NCBI RefSeq assembly: GCF_030131845.1
Contig: NZ_JASKYM010000006.1
Span: forward strand, 62,001 to 126,000
Length of the DNA stretch: 64,000 nt
Source: Romboutsia sedimentorum
Lineage (GTDB): Bacteria; Bacillota; Clostridia; Peptostreptococcales; Peptostreptococcaceae
Direction of reading: 5' to 3'
Made by a program: the position numbers and the translations under genes. Position 1 is the first letter of the stretch. Every line of letters begins with the position of its first letter. The notes under the pieces are model-generated. The model ran no database searches, was not told the DNA's origin, and was given only the letters and a program-made list of their open reading frames with translations. This document shows, piece by piece, positions 1 through 8,805 of this stretch.

Positions 1-912
1 CATATTAATTCCGTTATCTATGCTATAATCTCTTCTTATTCTTCCAACATAAACTTCATCTTTTCCTTCAACGTCTATAGACATTGGATATGTATTATTT
101 TTTATATCATCAATAACTACTATTCCATCTACACTTTTTAATAATTCATAAACTTTATCTAATTCAAATTCCTTTTCAAATTCTATATTTATAGATACGC
201 TATGACCGTATTTAACAGGAACTCTAACTGTAGTAGCTGTTACTCTTATATCTTGGTCATTTAATATTTTTTTAGTTTCTTCTATCATTTTAATTTCTTC
301 TTTTGTATATCCATTTTCCATAAAATCATCTATATGAGGTATACAGTTGTATGCTATTTGATGAGGATATTTTTTATTTTCCTCTCCATTTATTCCATTT
401 TCTAAATCCATTATTCCACCAATACCAGAGCCTGAAACTGCTTGATAAGTTGAATATATTACCCTTTTTATTTTAAAGTTTTCATGAAGTACCTTAAGTG
501 GTACCACTGATTGAATTGTAGAGCAGTTTGGATTTGCGATTATACCATTATTCCAATCTATATCTTTAGGATTTACTTCGGGTACTACTAGTGGTATATC
601 TTTGTCCATTCTCCATGCACTAGAATTATCAACTACTATGACACCATTTTCCTTTGCTATAGGAGCGAATTTTTTACTTACACCTCCCCCTGCTGAAAAT
701 AAGGCTATATCTATATCTCTACTAAATGAATCTTCATTTAACTCTTCTACTATGTATTCCTTATCTCTAAACTTAACTACACTCCCCGCAGACTTTTTAG
801 ATGAAAATAAATATAAATTATCAATCTCAAAGTTTCTTTGGTCTAAAACCTTTAAGAAAGTTCTCCCAACCATTCCAGTTGCCCCAACTATTGCTATGTT
901 TGCTTTTTTCAT
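1..912 (-). CDS. asd: aspartate-semialdehyde dehydrogenase (C-terminus cut by window edge)
   Basis: Reduces aspartyl phosphate to aspartate semialdehyde with NADPH, the second step towards lysine, threonine and methionine. The reading frame starts at the ATG ending at 912 behind a GGAGGGG ribosome site and stays open to base 1. Visible are the N-terminal nucleotide-binding motif (KKANIAIVGATGMVG) and the active-site cysteine motif NPNCSTIQ. About 304 residues are present; family members are usually 330-370 residues long, so only the C-terminal end is missing. It lies 24 bases downstream of lysC on the same strand, so the two are very likely cotranscribed under the upstream lysine riboswitch. 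Confidence 0.96.
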   Translation of the reverse strand, partial: MKKANIAIVGATGMVGRTFLKVLDQRNFEIDNLYLFSSKKSAGSVVKFRDKEYIVEELNEDSFSRDIDIALFSAGGGVSKKFAPIAKENGVIVVDNSSAWRMDKDIPLVVPEVNPKDIDWNNGIIANPNCSTIQSVVPLKVLHENFKIKRVIYSTYQAVSGSGIGGIMDLENGINGEENKKYPHQIAYNCIPHIDDFMENGYTKEEIKMIEETKKILNDQDIRVTATTVRVPVKYGHSVSINIEFEKEFELDKVYELLKSVDGIVVIDDIKNNTYPMSIDVEGKDEVYVGRIRRDYSIDNGINM

Positions 913-936
913 TTTATTTACCCCTCCATTTGTTTT

Positions 937-2142
937 TTATAAATCTAATTCTCTAGCTAATAAAGATACTGTTTTTTCTTTATCTTTTTTATCTATTGTG
1001 TACGATATACTTATTTCTGAAGTTGTTACTTGTCTAAATTCCAATCCATTGTCTGCTAATAATCTGAATAATTTTCCAGTTACTCCACTTTGATTTGTCA
1101 TTCCTATTCCTACAACAGATATCTTAGCTATATTTTGTTCTACAACTACTTCTACCTCACTATTTTCACTTTTTATCTCATCCATAGCTTTATTTATTAC
1201 AAATAAATCTTCTTTTGATGCTGTAAATGATAAATTAACCTTTCCATTTAAAGGAGCTGTTTGACTTATCATATCTATATTTACATTTTCTCTTGCTAAC
1301 TTTTCAAATATTGTAGCTATATTGTCTAATCTAAATAATATATTGTTTATTGTAATCATAATTACATCATCACTAATACTTAATCCTGTTATAACTTTTT
1401 CTTCCATTTTTTTATCATACTCCTTTATATAAGTTCCTTTTACATCTTTGCTACTTGATGCTACATATATTGGTATATTGTATTTACAGGCTATCTCAAT
1501 TGCTCTAGTCTCCATAACTCCTGCGCCAAGGCTAGACATCTCCATCATTTCTTCATAACTTATAAAGTCTAATTTTTTTGCATCTTTATATAATCTAGGG
1601 TCTACCGAATATATTCCTTCTACATCTGTATATATATTACATTCACAATTGAGTTTTGCGGCTAATGCAACCGCTGTAGTATCAGAGCCACCTCTACCTA
1701 ATGTAGTTATATCTCCATTTTCATTAATTCCTTGAAAACCTGCTACAACTACTATCTTATCTTCTTGTAAATGTGATTTTATCTTTTTAATATCTATATC
1801 CAAAATCTTGTTTTTAGTATGAGGTCCTTGGGTTCTTATTCCCGCTTGAAATCCTGTAAGTGATATAGAGTCATATCCACACTCTTGAAACACCATAGAC
1901 AACAGTGATATGGATACTTGTTCTCCAGTTGCCAAAATCATATCTAAATCTCTTTTACTTGGATTAGTTGATATTTCTTTGCATAAATTAACTAAATGGT
2001 CTGTAGTTTTTCCCATTGCAGATAAAACTACCACTACATCATTACCTTTTTCTTTTTCACATATTACTCTTTTAGCAACAGATTTTATCTTTTTGACATC
2101 TCCTACTGAAGTACCGCCATATTTTTGAACTATAACTCCCAT
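937..2142 (-). CDS. lysC: aspartate kinase
   Basis: Phosphorylates aspartate with ATP, the first committed step of the aspartate-family pathway. The 401-residue protein starts MGVIVQKYGGTSV, the kinase signature KYGGTS, and has the GRGGSDTTAVALA substrate loop. The C-terminal third looks like two ACT domains (around residues 265-400), typical of feedback-inhibited monofunctional enzymes. The start is backed by an AAGGAG site. A lysine riboswitch with terminator lies directly upstream (2183-2425), so transcription should fall when lysine is plentiful. The presence of ACT domains suggests enzyme-level inhibition by lysine or threonine as well, which is inferred from the family. Confidence 0.97.
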   Translation of the reverse strand: MGVIVQKYGGTSVGDVKKIKSVAKRVICEKEKGNDVVVVLSAMGKTTDHLVNLCKEISTNPSKRDLDMILATGEQVSISLLSMVFQECGYDSISLTGFQAGIRTQGPHTKNKILDIDIKKIKSHLQEDKIVVVAGFQGINENGDITTLGRGGSDTTAVALAAKLNCECNIYTDVEGIYSVDPRLYKDAKKLDFISYEEMMEMSSLGAGVMETRAIEIACKYNIPIYVASSSKDVKGTYIKEYDKKMEEKVITGLSISDDVIMITINNILFRLDNIATIFEKLARENVNIDMISQTAPLNGKVNLSFTASKEDLFVINKAMDEIKSENSEVEVVVEQNIAKISVVGIGMTNQSGVTGKLFRLLADNGLEFRQVTTSEISISYTIDKKDKEKTVSLLARELDL

Positions 2143-2182
2143 TTAACCTGCTCCTTTTTATTGAATTTATTAAATTTGGATA

Positions 2183-2218
2183 AAAAAAATCCTCCTTAAA
2201 GCATTACACTTAAGGAGA
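2183..2218 (-). terminator. intrinsic terminator of the lysC riboswitch
   Basis: On the minus strand the arms CTCCTTAAG and CTTTAAGGAG form a hairpin followed by a run of T. It sits between the lysine aptamer and lysC and is the likely expression platform. Confidence 0.85.
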
Positions 2219-2237
2219 ACTCAAAAACATATATATC

Positions 2238-2425
2238 ACTATATATTCCTTAAATGTAGCTCAACACAAATTATATTTGTGATAGTTATGCATATGTTTT
2301 ATACATCCCCAGGCATATAACCTTAAAGCATCAGTTATACCCTTCGGCGACAATTCCTTTTCCAATAAGTCTTCGTGCTTAACTCGTCATTGGTACTGAT
2401 AATTATCGCGACCTCTACAATTAAT
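2238..2425 (-). promoter_or_regulatory. lysine riboswitch (L-box) controlling lysC-asd
   Basis: On the minus strand the leader carries the conserved L-box landmarks: an AGAGGTCGCGAT 5' segment, the GTCGCCGAAGG core segment, and the closing ACATTTAAGG helix strand near 2250. It is followed by a terminator hairpin. L-box RNAs bind lysine and terminate transcription when it is abundant. It begins right after the end of lysA, so readthrough from lysA could also enter it. The nearly identical landmarks in the second copy at 3865-4046 support the call. Confidence 0.95.
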
Positions 2426-2447
2426 ATTCTATTTTTATTTCTAATTA

Positions 2448-3743
2448 CTATAATATTTCTAAATGTAGAAGATCTTCATAACTTTGTCTTTTACATATTA
2501 GTTTATTTTTTCCATTTTGTACTGATACTACTGCTGGCTTTGGTATTTTATTATAGTTAGATGCCATTGAGTATCCATATGCACCAGTTGATGCAATTAT
2601 AAGTATGTCTCCACTTTCTATGTCCATAATATCTACATCAGTTATTAAGATGTCTCCACTTTCACAACATTTTCCTGCTATTGTTACTTGATTTGTTTTG
2701 TCTTGTCCAATTTTATTGGCGATTGCACATTCATATCCTGCTTGATATAGAGATGGTCTTATATTATCAGTCATTCCACCATCTACACTTACATAAGTTC
2801 TTACATCTTTTATATCTTTTATTGAACCTACTGTATATATTGTACTTCCAGCATTTGCAACTATTGATCTTCCTGGTTCTATTATTAAAGTAGGGACTTT
2901 AATGCCGATTTCTTGGCAAACTTGTTGAGATTTTTCTATTATCTGTTCACAAAACTCTTTTATTGTTCTTGGCTCGTCATCTTGTGTATAATAAACGCCA
3001 ACTCCTCCACCTAAATCTACTTCTGTTATGTTTATGTTATATGAATCCTTTATTTCTTTTACTAAGTTCATCATTATTTTAACTTCGTCTAAATATGGTT
3101 CTACATCAAATATTTGAGAACCTATATGAGCATGAATTCCTACTAATTCTATATTGTTATAGTTTTTTAAACTTTCAATTGCATCATGTAAATCTCCATT
3201 TGATAATGCAAATCCAAACTTAGAATCAATTTGTCCTGTCTTTATATAATCATGAGTATGTGCTTCTATTCCAGGTGTTATTCTAAAATAAACTGCTTGT
3301 TTTGTGTTTTTTCTCTCACATATTCTTTGTAGTAGATCAAGTTCATAGTAATTATCTACTACAAATCTTCCAACGCCTAAATCTATTCCCAAATCTATTT
3401 CTTCTATTGTTTTATTGCTTCCATGAAATAATATTCTCTCCATTGGAAAGTTTGATTTATGTGCTGTATATAATTCTCCTCCTGATACTACATCAAGATA
3501 TAGATTTTCTTCATTTATAATCTTACACATATGTATTGGTAAAAACGCTTTTCCTGCGTATGCTACTTTATTATTGTTTTCATTTACTTTGAAATGTTTT
3601 ACATATTCTCTACAGTTATTTCTAACTAATTCTTCATCAAATACGTAAAGTGGTGTTTGATATTTTTCTTTAAGCTCCCTACAACTTACACCACCTATAT
3701 ATAATTCATTTTCTCTTATTGACATAGTTCCTTGTAGTTTCAT
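2448..3743 (-). CDS. lysA: diaminopimelate decarboxylase
   Basis: Decarboxylates meso-diaminopimelate to lysine, the last step of the pathway. It is a PLP enzyme with an alanine racemase-type barrel. The 431-residue protein shows VAYAGKAF (PLP lysine), the HAHIGSQ motif, DLGGGVGVYY, EPGRSIVANAG and the catalytic CCESGDIL motif. The start MKLQGT is preceded by AGGAG, so I prefer it to the internal methionine at residue 7. It is monocistronic here, with its own lysine riboswitch upstream and the lysC riboswitch immediately downstream. Confidence 0.97.
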   Translation of the reverse strand: MKLQGTMSIRENELYIGGVSCRELKEKYQTPLYVFDEELVRNNCREYVKHFKVNENNNKVAYAGKAFLPIHMCKIINEENLYLDVVSGGELYTAHKSNFPMERILFHGSNKTIEEIDLGIDLGVGRFVVDNYYELDLLQRICERKNTKQAVYFRITPGIEAHTHDYIKTGQIDSKFGFALSNGDLHDAIESLKNYNNIELVGIHAHIGSQIFDVEPYLDEVKIMMNLVKEIKDSYNINITEVDLGGGVGVYYTQDDEPRTIKEFCEQIIEKSQQVCQEIGIKVPTLIIEPGRSIVANAGSTIYTVGSIKDIKDVRTYVSVDGGMTDNIRPSLYQAGYECAIANKIGQDKTNQVTIAGKCCESGDILITDVDIMDIESGDILIIASTGAYGYSMASNYNKIPKPAVVSVQNGKNKLICKRQSYEDLLHLEIL

Positions 3744-3813
3744 ATTTATATTCTCCTGTAGTTTTATATTATGTTGTTAATACCACATTCTATATTTTCG
3801 TTTATATACAAAA

Positions 3814-3842
3814 ATCCCCCTCAAGTTACACTTAAGGGGAAT
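3814..3842 (-). terminator. intrinsic terminator of the lysA riboswitch
   Basis: The minus-strand hairpin TCCCCTTAAG / CTTGAGGGGGA is followed by a T run. It is placed between the aptamer and lysA as a lysine-controlled terminator. Confidence 0.85.
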
Positions 3843-3864
3843 TTAAAAATGAATATAAATATCC

Positions 3865-4046
3865 CATTTATTCCTTAAATGTAGCTCAACACAAATTTAA
3901 TTTGTGACAGTTATGCATATATTATATACATCCCCAGATACATAACCTTTAAGCATCAGTTATGTTCTTCGGCGATAATTCCTTTTCTAATAAATCTTCG
4001 TGCTTACCTCATTATTAGTACTTATAAGTATCGCGGCCTCTACTGT
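3865..4046 (-). promoter_or_regulatory. lysine riboswitch (L-box) controlling lysA
   Basis: A second L-box with the same landmarks as the lysC leader: AGAGGCCGCGAT at the 5' end, the ATCGCCGAAG segment, and ACATTTAAGG near the 3' end, then a terminator. The two aptamers are close in sequence along most of their length, which suggests duplication of one leader. Confidence 0.95.
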
Positions 4047-4360
4047 TATTATTTTTTTGTTAGTATTTAATTACTTATTCTATATATGTTATATATTTTT
4101 GTCAACAGCATTTTATTTAATTAATTTTATTTAAGAAATATTCTAAAACTATATAGTGTATATAAAGCGAATTATATATTGAATTTTTTTTATTGTTAAT
4201 GTTTTTATATATATTTTTATAAAAACATATAATTTGATTTATAATTTGTTTTTAAATTTTAAAATAAATTATTTTATGAAATATTTTATGAATTTTAGTA
4301 TGAATTAAAAAATAAATCACAATATAAATTATTTAACATTTATATTGTGATTCATATACA
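4047..4360. other. AT-rich intergenic spacer
   Basis: About 310 bases, almost entirely A and T, between the lysA riboswitch and the end of the parA operon. No open frame with a ribosome site is visible. It holds the lysA promoter region by position. It also marks the junction between the conserved lysine genes and the accessory DNA. Confidence 0.5.
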
Positions 4361-4738
4361 TTACTTTCTTCTATTTCCCTTGTTTTTATTCCTTTTATCA
4401 TACTCTTTAACATTTTTGTTTATATCGAAATCTTTTGGTAAATTTTCTTTAGTTGTTTCAAGAGTAGTTTCTAAAATATTCATTATAGTTTTGTTAACAG
4501 TAGTGTTTTTTATTTGTGAAATAGCTTTTAAAAGCTTTAAATCCTCTTCTTTGAAATAAACAGATATAGCAGTTTTCTTTACAGATTTTTCTTCTTCCAT
4601 ATCTAATAAATTTATACCGCCTGAAACTAAAATTTCTTTTTCAAACTTAGTTTTTAATTCATTATTAACTTTATCTTTATAACTTTTATTAGTTATTTTT
4701 ACTTCATTAGAATCGTCCATAAATTTTCCTAATCCCAT
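4361..4738 (-). CDS. small DNA-binding partner of ParA (ribbon-helix-helix-like)
   Basis: A 125-residue basic protein whose ATG directly abuts the parA stop codon, so it is translationally coupled. Residues about 55-95 (KKTAISVYFKEEDLKLLKAI, then TTVNKTIMNILE) have the spacing of a ribbon-helix-helix fold: a short beta strand and two helices. The C-terminus is lysine/asparagine-rich. In small plasmid partition systems a ParA ATPase is followed by such a centromere-binding protein; that role is inferred from position and fold. No ParB/Spo0J-type domain is present. Confidence 0.6.
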   Translation of the reverse strand: MGLGKFMDDSNEVKITNKSYKDKVNNELKTKFEKEILVSGGINLLDMEEEKSVKKTAISVYFKEEDLKLLKAISQIKNTTVNKTIMNILETTLETTKENLPKDFDINKNVKEYDKRNKNKGNRRK

Positions 4739-5545
4739 TTATAACACTTCCTTTTCAATTAATTCATTTATAAATTCATTAAACTCATCTCTAATTTTAT
4801 GAGCCTTTTTTGTTTTCTTTAAATAATCATCTATATCCATTTTATTTAAAATAGCATTTTTTACTATTGTAGTGTCGCTAATTTTAGTATCTAATAAATC
4901 ATTTTTAATGTCTTTAAAAGTATCTAAATAATCATTAAATATATCTCCTGAAGATAATTTTCTAGTTGTATGAGAGTTTATAACAACAGCTCTTTTTGAT
5001 TCATTTACCATTTCCATCTCTTCTAAGTCTTGATTAAACTTTTGATAAAATAACTCGCATCCTCTTATACTTGCTATATCTTGATATTGTAGTGGAGTTA
5101 TAATTGAGTCTGATATTAACATAAAGTTTCTAGCAATAAGATCATAAGAAGGTGATAAGTCTATAAATATGTAATCGTAGTTTTTAAGTGCATCTATGTT
5201 TCCTTTGAACCATCTCCATACAGCTTTTTCACGATTAGTTTTAGTTGTTAAAAATTCTGATAGTACTGATAAACTTAAGTCACTTGGTATTAAATCCATG
5301 TTTGGATATTCATCCATTGGTGCGTTTATTATTACTTCATCTGCGCTTGAGTTGTCTGTAAGGGCCTCAAACATAGTTTTGTTGTTATGTACTATTTTAT
5401 ACATGAATTGAGTTAAGTTAGCTTGTGTATCTGCGTCTATTATTAGTACTTTTTTACCTTGTTTGCTTAGCTTTATAGCTGTTAATATTGTAAGTGTTGT
5501 TTTACCAACGCCACCTTTAACATTAAAAAAACTTACTATTTTCAA
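4739..5545 (-). CDS. parA: ParA/MinD-family partition ATPase
   Basis: A deviant Walker-A ATPase that segregates plasmid or element DNA by cycling on the nucleoid. It has the motif FFNVKGGVGKTT near the N-terminus, VLIIDADTQANLT (Walker A'), and IFIDLSPS (Walker B-like). About 268 residues, normal for the family. I chose the TTG at 5545 because the ribosome site AAAGGA is too close to the in-frame GTG three codons upstream. It is cotranscribed with the small protein at 4361-4738. Upstream lie two identical TTAATTAA-centred repeats that may be the centromere or operator. Its presence beside lysine genes suggests an integrated or extrachromosomal element. Confidence 0.9.
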   Translation of the reverse strand: MKIVSFFNVKGGVGKTTLTILTAIKLSKQGKKVLIIDADTQANLTQFMYKIVHNNKTMFEALTDNSSADEVIINAPMDEYPNMDLIPSDLSLSVLSEFLTTKTNREKAVWRWFKGNIDALKNYDYIFIDLSPSYDLIARNFMLISDSIITPLQYQDIASIRGCELFYQKFNQDLEEMEMVNESKRAVVINSHTTRKLSSGDIFNDYLDTFKDIKNDLLDTKISDTTIVKNAILNKMDIDDYLKKTKKAHKIRDEFNEFINELIEKEVL

Positions 5546-5558
5546 TATAATCACATCC

Positions 5559-5634
5559 TTTATTAATTAATTTATATTATAAATCATAACACAAATTAAT
5601 TGATAAATCATTGTAAAATTTATTAATTAATTTA
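5559..5634. repeat. paired 16-bp repeats upstream of parA (candidate centromere/operator)
   Basis: The sequence TTTATTAATTAATTTA occurs exactly at 5559-5574 and again at 5619-5634, 60 bases apart, with a related ATTAATTGATAAAT between them. Each contains the palindrome TTAATTAA. Position directly upstream of parA fits a binding site for the small partner protein, for autoregulation and partition. Confidence 0.5.
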
Positions 5635-5656
5635 ATAACAATTGTTTTTAAAAATA

Positions 5657-5701
5657 AGACAGTTACGCAACTGTATAATCAGATGTGTAACTGTCTCATT
5701 T
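5657..5701 (-). terminator. bidirectional terminator between ridA-like gene and parA
   Basis: Arms AGACAGTTAC and GTAACTGTCT form a 10-bp stem with T-rich flanks on both strands. On the minus strand it would end the transcript of the gene at 5770-7038. Confidence 0.75.
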
Positions 5702-5769
5702 TTATTATATATTTAAGATTATTCTAAAGTTTTTATCTGTTCTATAAAACCTTAACTTTCAAATGCTTG

Positions 5770-7038
5770 TTATGCTTGTGGAGGTGTCCCTTCAGCGTTT
5801 GATACAACTACATCTATTTGTACTAAAGCATCTTTCGGTAAAGCTGATACCCCAACTATTCTTCGTGCAGGAACTCCGCTTGGGAAGAATGTTGCGTAAA
5901 CTTCGTTTACAGCGTCCATATCTTCAATATTTTTAAGGAATACGTTTACCTTAACTACATCGTCTATAACGTGGTCGATACTTTCTACAATTGCCTTGAT
6001 ATTTTTTAAGCATTGTCCAGCCTGCTCTTTTACACCACCAGCTACCATTTCACCAGTTTTTGCGTCTAAAGGTAATTGAGCTGAAAGGTGATTGTAATGA
6101 GAAAAAGCTACAGTTTGTGTATGTAGAGAACTTTTTGGTGCATTCTCCGTATTGTTTGCTTCTATTATTAGTCCATGTCTGTCTTCAACAGCTTGTGGAG
6201 GTGTTCCATCTCCGTGTGACACTACTGCTTCGATTTGTACTAAAGCATCCATAGGTAAAGCTGACGCTTCAACTATTGTACGTGCAGGTACATATGCTAC
6301 TGCCCTTGCGATAGCTGAGTCTGGGAAAAATGTTGTATAAACTTCGTTTACTGCTTCAATATCCGAAATATTTTTAAGGAATATATTGATTTTAACAATA
6401 TCGTCAAAAGGAACGTCGATACTTTCTAAAATTGCCTTGATATTCTTTAAGCACTGTCCAGCCTGCTCTTTTACACCACCAGCTACAACTCTACCAGATT
6501 TTGGATCGATAGGTAATTGAGCTGAAAGATTATTGTAATGAGAAAAAGCTACAGCTTGTGTAGATAGAGCACTTATTGGTGCATTTGCTGTGTTATTTGT
6601 AAGCTTTATCAGGTCGCCTGCTTGTGGTGCGTTTGGAATTGTACCTTCTCCGTTTGAAACAAGTGCTTCAACTTGTACTAAAGAATCCATAGGTAAAGCT
6701 GCAACTGCAACTACTGTACGTGTAGGAACATAGCTTGTGAAGAACGTTTTATAAACTTCATCTACAACATCCATATCTTTGATATTCTTAACAAATACAG
6801 TGATTCTAACAACATCATTCATAACATGGTCGATGCTTTCTACAATTGACTTGATGTTTTTAAAGCACTGTTTAGCCTGCTCTTTTACACCGCCAGCTAC
6901 TAATTTACCAGTTTCTTGATCAATAGGTAATTGAGCTGAAAGATTATTGTAATGAGAGAAAGCTACAGTTTGTGAAGATAGAGAGTCTTTGTTAACGTTT
7001 TCCGAATTTCTTGATAATACTGTGTTATCGTTTTTCAT
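5770..7038 (-). CDS. protein of three fused RidA/YjgF domains
   Basis: Single-domain RidA proteins (about 125 residues, trimeric) hydrolyse reactive enamines and imines made by PLP enzymes. This 422-residue protein contains three tandem copies, each beginning TQTVAFSHYNNLSAQLPI or a close variant, at about residues 22, 161 and 312. Each repeat keeps the arginine of the active-site motif (VPTRTVV, VPARTIV, VPARRIV) and the following ALPxDxLVQ strand. The middle copy has a short insert before its arginine. One chain could therefore fold as a self-contained trimer. Spacers between repeats carry an NNTxNAP motif. The start has an AAGGGGAA site. No operon partner is present. Confidence 0.92.
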   Translation of the reverse strand: MKNDNTVLSRNSENVNKDSLSSQTVAFSHYNNLSAQLPIDQETGKLVAGGVKEQAKQCFKNIKSIVESIDHVMNDVVRITVFVKNIKDMDVVDEVYKTFFTSYVPTRTVVAVAALPMDSLVQVEALVSNGEGTIPNAPQAGDLIKLTNNTANAPISALSTQAVAFSHYNNLSAQLPIDPKSGRVVAGGVKEQAGQCLKNIKAILESIDVPFDDIVKINIFLKNISDIEAVNEVYTTFFPDSAIARAVAYVPARTIVEASALPMDALVQIEAVVSHGDGTPPQAVEDRHGLIIEANNTENAPKSSLHTQTVAFSHYNHLSAQLPLDAKTGEMVAGGVKEQAGQCLKNIKAIVESIDHVIDDVVKVNVFLKNIEDMDAVNEVYATFFPSGVPARRIVGVSALPKDALVQIDVVVSNAEGTPPQA

Positions 7039-7541
7039 GATAATATTCCCCTTTTGTCATATTTATTGATAGAATTATTAAAACCCATCTAATTAAATAT
7101 TAAACCCTGGACTAGCTTTAATGTCAATACATATTATTATTGTCATGTCCCTTATATGTAAAAAATAAAATCGAAACTATTGCAAATGCTATATTTTATA
7201 TATAATTTACTAATGGTTAAATCCAAAGGCACAAGGTCCAATATAAAGTACATAGCCAACCTGTGTTTTTATGTATATTAATATTTTTATAATTATATTA
7301 GCTAAGGCCTACTTGTGTTTTTTTGGAAATTTTTGATCAAAGATAGGTTAATTCAGGTTAAATCAACAGATAAAGATTGGATTAACTACATAAACTCAAG
7401 TTCAAGAATAATTTTTCCGAATATATTAATAGAAAAATATATATCTAATTCAAATGGAGAAGATCGATTCAATTTATCTGACTTTTAAGGTATACTAACA
7501 ATATAAATTTATAAAAAATAAATAAGGAGGTATTAATTAAA
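7039..7541. other. intergenic region with an orphan coding fragment
   Basis: Between two diverging genes. A frame open to 7488 on the plus strand reads FWKFLIKDRLIQVKST, then WINYINSSSRIIFPN, and ends at TAA, but has no start codon or ribosome site. It looks like the C-terminal remnant of a lost gene that I do not recognise. A related stretch, TGTGTTTTT then GAAATTTTTGATCA, also occurs near 46120, so part of this is a dispersed sequence. The remaining bases should carry the promoters. Confidence 0.4.
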
Positions 7542-8249
7542 ATGAGTAAAAACTTTATAGAAGCATTACTAGAAACAAAGGACTTTAAAAACTCCTTATA
7601 CAGCATTTTAAAACATAGCTTTTTATACCACTCAAACAAAATAGAGGGAAGTACATTTACAACAGAAGCCTTAGCCCTTTTATTAGATAAAAATGTAGTT
7701 ACAGGAAAACATACATTAGATGATGTTCAAGAAACAGTAAACTCAAGTTATGTATTTGATAGGATTGTTGAAACCTTAGGAACTAAAATTAATGACCAAT
7801 TTTTAAAGGACCTACACTCAAGACTTATGTTTAACACTACAATGCATGAAAGAGGATATTCAGGAGTCTATAAAACAATTCCTAATATGATAATAGGAAC
7901 TAAAGCAAAAATTGCACAACCTTTTGAAGTACAACCAAAACTAGATGAATTACTAGAGTGGTACTACAACTTAGATAACATAGAATTAGAAGATATAGCA
8001 GCTTTTCATCATAGATTTGAACTAATACATCCCTTCCAAGATGGAAACGGTCGTATAGGAAGATTCCTTATGTTAAAGCAAATGCTTGAAAACAATCTAC
8101 CTATAAAAATAGTATCTTGGGACAGTGAAGATTTATATAGAGAAAGTCTAAACTTATGTGATGTAGACTACTATGATCCTTTAACAAAGTACCTAGAAAG
8201 CCTAGAAGACTTTAGAGAAGAATATAAACAACTTTTGGATTTTAATTAA
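7542..8249 (+). CDS. Fic-family protein (probable AMP transferase)
   Basis: Fic proteins usually transfer AMP from ATP to a target protein hydroxyl. The 235-residue protein contains the canonical catalytic motif HPFQDGNGRIGR (about residues 163-174) with the histidine, acidic and arginine residues intact. Near the N-terminus SNKIEGS (about residues 31-37) matches the auto-inhibitory (S/T)xxxE(G/N) helix of class II Fic proteins, so the protein would control itself and needs no separate antitoxin. The ribosome site AAGGAGG precedes the ATG. Target unknown. It stands alone beside a recombinase fossil. Confidence 0.93.
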   Translation: MSKNFIEALLETKDFKNSLYSILKHSFLYHSNKIEGSTFTTEALALLLDKNVVTGKHTLDDVQETVNSSYVFDRIVETLGTKINDQFLKDLHSRLMFNTTMHERGYSGVYKTIPNMIIGTKAKIAQPFEVQPKLDELLEWYYNLDNIELEDIAAFHHRFELIHPFQDGNGRIGRFLMLKQMLENNLPIKIVSWDSEDLYRESLNLCDVDYYDPLTKYLESLEDFREEYKQLLDFN

Positions 8250-8257
8250 TATATAAA

Positions 8258-8449
8258 ATGAAAAAAGTAGTAAGTTACCTTAGAATATCTAGTTCATCAC
8301 AAATTGACAACACCTCTATAGAAGTACAAAAATAAGAAGTACAAAAATAAAAAATTGAATTATACTGTAAACTTCATAACATAGATATAGTTAAAACCTA
8401 TATTGACGAAGGTTTGTCAGCTAAAAACACAGATAGACCTAATTATTCT
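8258..8449 (+). pseudogene. N-terminal fossil of a serine recombinase
   Basis: Reads MKKVVSYLRISSSSQIDNTS then IEVQ before two in-frame stops caused by a small tandem duplication of GAAGTACAAAAATA. It resumes KIELYCKLHNIDIVK, then DEGLSAKNTDRPNY, and ends abruptly. It matches the first third of the intact recombinase at 63002-63754, with clear divergence (for example SYLRISSSSQ against GYVRISSASQ), so it is an old relative and not a recent copy. The resolvase catalytic domain is truncated, so it is certainly inactive. Confidence 0.9.
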
Positions 8450-8478
8450 ACGGTCGCATTAAAATAATAGGTGATTAT

Positions 8479-8688
8479 ATGTATTTAGCTGTTAAAGAAA
8501 TTAAGCCAATATATAATCATAAATTAATATTAACTTTTGGAAATGATGAAGTTAAATTATTTGATATGACTCCATATCTAAATATCAGTATATTTAAAGA
8601 ATTGAAAAATAAAAGCTTATTTAAATCAGTTAAAGTAAGCTTTTATAGTATTGAATGGCCTAATGAAGAAGATATATATAAGTTGTAA
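8479..8688 (+). CDS. DUF2442-like small protein
   Basis: A 69-residue protein, MYLAVKEIKPIYNHKLILTF at the start, with the pattern of DUF2442 proteins: a beta strand, a 'LFDMTPYL' segment and a C-terminal strand with an IEWPNEEDI segment. Members are often encoded beside toxin-antitoxin or mobile genes, and their function is not established. It starts right after the recombinase fossil and is followed by a strong terminator. The C-terminus is short compared with typical members, which usually run a little further. Confidence 0.7.
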   Translation: MYLAVKEIKPIYNHKLILTFGNDEVKLFDMTPYLNISIFKELKNKSLFKSVKVSFYSIEWPNEEDIYKL

Positions 8689-8720
8689 GTAAGTAGCTTA
8701 GAACTTGTATATAATTTAAA

Positions 8721-8766
8721 AATAGCCTCTATTTTAGACATGTTAAAAATAGAGGCTATTTATTAT
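8721..8766 (+). terminator. bidirectional terminator
   Basis: AAAATAGCCTCTATTTT pairs with AAAATAGAGGCTATTT around a short loop, with T or A runs on both sides. It can terminate both the DUF2442 gene and the minus-strand gene at 8806-8991. Confidence 0.85.
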
Positions 8767-8805
8767 GTGAATAATATTAAAGTTTTAACAAGTTTCATTT
8801 ATTAT

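Noticed and set aside
602-1093. Plus-strand open frame opposite asd and the end of lysC
   Set aside because: It has no ribosome site and is the antisense shadow of well-supported genes.
2375-2560. Plus-strand hydrophobic open frame over the lysC riboswitch and lysA end
   Set aside because: It overlaps a structured RNA and the lysA 3' end; its hydrophobic look is due to T-rich DNA.
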